This document shows positions 26,097 through 26,907 of a stretch of DNA of 26,907 nt, in pieces. Each line of letters starts with the position of its first letter. Within the stretch, counting starts at the first letter, position 1. Origin of the DNA: Mesostigma viride (taxonomy: Eukaryota; Streptophyta; Mesostigmatophyceae; Mesostigmatales; Mesostigmataceae); assembly GCA_009746045.1 (NCBI GenBank), contig RPFO01001319.1, positions 1 to 26,907 on the forward strand. Reading direction: 5' to 3'. The position numbers were made by a program, and so were the translations under genes. Under the pieces are notes generated by a model that was not told where the DNA came from, did not search any database, and saw only the letters and a list, made by a program, of their open reading frames with translations.

Positions 26097-26141
26097 TCTA
26101 GTATCATCCAATCAATTATCTCGCTTGCTTAGTATAACACG

Positions 26142-26678
26142 ATGTCGTTCGCGCGATTGCTGAAGACCGTTAGCTCCGGACTGATGCCGCGGGACCGCGA
26201 GACCGCGCCCGACCTGGCTACGTTGACGAACAGCGAGGTGAAGCCCTTCTCCTTTTACGGGCTGGTGTTCAAAGAGTGCAAGGTGTGCCAGGTGTGCGAC
26301 GGGGACACGGTTAAAATAATCACGCTGAACCCCTGGACACGCCAGCCTATGAAGGTGACCGTCCGGCTGCTGGGTATCGACACGGAAGAGCTGAAGCCGT
26401 TCCGCTACGTCCCGCAGAGGGACGCTATTATACAACGCGCGAGACTGGCCAGAAAGAGACTGCTCCAGCTGACCACCAACGTCTCGTGGGACGACCACGA
26501 CGAGGGGATGAGCCAGGCGGACATACAGGAGAGAGTGGACAAAAACACGAAGATCCTGGAGCTGCGCTGTCACTCCAACGACGCGTTCGGTCGCGTGCTG
26601 GGCTGGTTGGTGGACAAGGACACCAACCTGTGCATCAACGAGGTCATGCGAGCCGAGGGACACTGCAAGGCCCTCTAG
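26142..26678 (+). CDS. Staphylococcal-nuclease-like (SNase) nuclease
   Basis: 178 residues, intact. CDGDT (residues 52-56) holds the first acidic residues, VRLLGIDTEELK (74-85) gives the conserved Arg75, Asp80 and Glu82/83, and DAFGRVLGWL near 147 gives the second catalytic Arg of the SNase fold. The N-terminus has about 40 additional residues with basic patches but no clear signal peptide, so the enzyme probably stays in the cell or virion. It cleaves DNA or RNA with calcium. GTATAACAC lies just before the ATG (26132-26140). Confidence 0.85.
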   Translation: MSFARLLKTVSSGLMPRDRETAPDLATLTNSEVKPFSFYGLVFKECKVCQVCDGDTVKIITLNPWTRQPMKVTVRLLGIDTEELKPFRYVPQRDAIIQRARLARKRLLQLTTNVSWDDHDEGMSQADIQERVDKNTKILELRCHSNDAFGRVLGWLVDKDTNLCINEVMRAEGHCKAL

Positions 26679-26693
26679 CTATACCAACAGCGC

Positions 26694-26893
26694 AAGACAT
26701 AGAAAATGAACTTGGGTACACATTAGACAAATTAAGGCAAAAAATAGCCATTGAAAATGGTTGGGATGTCAATAATATGCCTGCTGACTGGGAATTAATA
26801 ATAGATGGTGAATCACCAGGCGGCTCTTCTGGATCGCGCACTAGGTGCTTGGCCGACGCTTTTAAGGCAAACTGGGTTATCTTTTTTCTCTGA
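26694..26893 (+). pseudogene. AT-rich coding fragment of foreign look
   Basis: Right after the SNase gene, composition switches to AT-rich. One frame reads PTAQDIENELGYTLDKLRQK and on to FKANWVIFFL before a TGA at 26891-26893, with no ATG at its head. Codons (TTA, AAA, ATA, GAA) differ sharply from all neighbours. It could be the remains of an inserted gene, an exon or an assembly join. Not recognised. Confidence 0.4.
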
Positions 26894-26907
26894 GATCTGA
26901 TTGTAAG

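Noticed and set aside
1-26907. tRNA or rRNA genes
   Set aside because: No cloverleaf or conserved rRNA block noticed on either strand, although this was by eye only.

Overview
The window is about 27 kb of GC-rich, densely coding DNA with genes on both strands, short gaps and overlaps. It carries eukaryotic signals: TATA boxes, AATAAA signals and at least one gene with spliceosomal introns. A late transcription factor of the VLTF2 type at 2887-3633, a protein resembling the DUF5871 family at 5898-6584, a NifS-like cysteine desulfurase, a J-domain protein, an SNase-like nuclease, HNH-type nucleases, a C5 DNA methyltransferase and a KilA-N/BRO-like coiled-coil protein point to a large nucleocytoplasmic DNA virus (Nucleocytoviricota), free or endogenised. 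The host is probably a protist or alga, but neither host nor family can be read from the sequence.

Layout. From 1 to 6.6 kb: a zinc-finger protein and NifS on the minus strand; a tight plus-strand run (small protein, membrane protein, VLTF2-like factor); a small minus gene; then a 408-residue unknown, an HNH-type nuclease and the DUF5871-like protein behind a clear TATA box. From 6.6 to 12.7 kb: a small membrane protein, the J-domain protein on the minus strand, a GATC-rich spacer, an unknown coiled-coil protein and a large Pro/Ala/Thr repeat protein on the minus strand. From 12.7 to 17.7 kb: the C5 methyltransferase divergent from an unknown gene, an acidic-tailed minus-strand protein, a repeat-filled spacer and several small genes. 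At 17589-18623 lies a nearly perfect, spacerless palindrome with arms of about 520 bp. It may be two genome ends with inverted terminal repeats joined head to head. To its right are the KilA-N/BRO-like gene, a GC-rich repeat-laden spacer and two unknown genes. From 23.07 to 24.57 kb is a four-exon SET-domain gene with a nuclear localisation signal. Then come a small basic ORF, a zinc-motif coiled-coil protein, a second HNH-type nuclease and the SNase-like nuclease. The last 200 bases are AT-rich and unlike the rest.

About a dozen genes are split by a frame change. In nearly every case the break is in a run of G or C and is explained by exactly one missing base; three C runs are also one base shorter in one palindrome arm than in the other. 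This is better explained by homopolymer under-calling in the assembly than by widespread gene decay, so broken genes are annotated as single genes with the break marked. Protein lengths given for them assume one absent base per break.

Taken together, the genes suggest late transcription control (VLTF2), DNA and chromatin modification (C5 methyltransferase, SET protein), DNA processing (HNH and SNase-like nucleases), chaperone and sulfur/redox functions (J protein, NifS), and many unknown or structural proteins.
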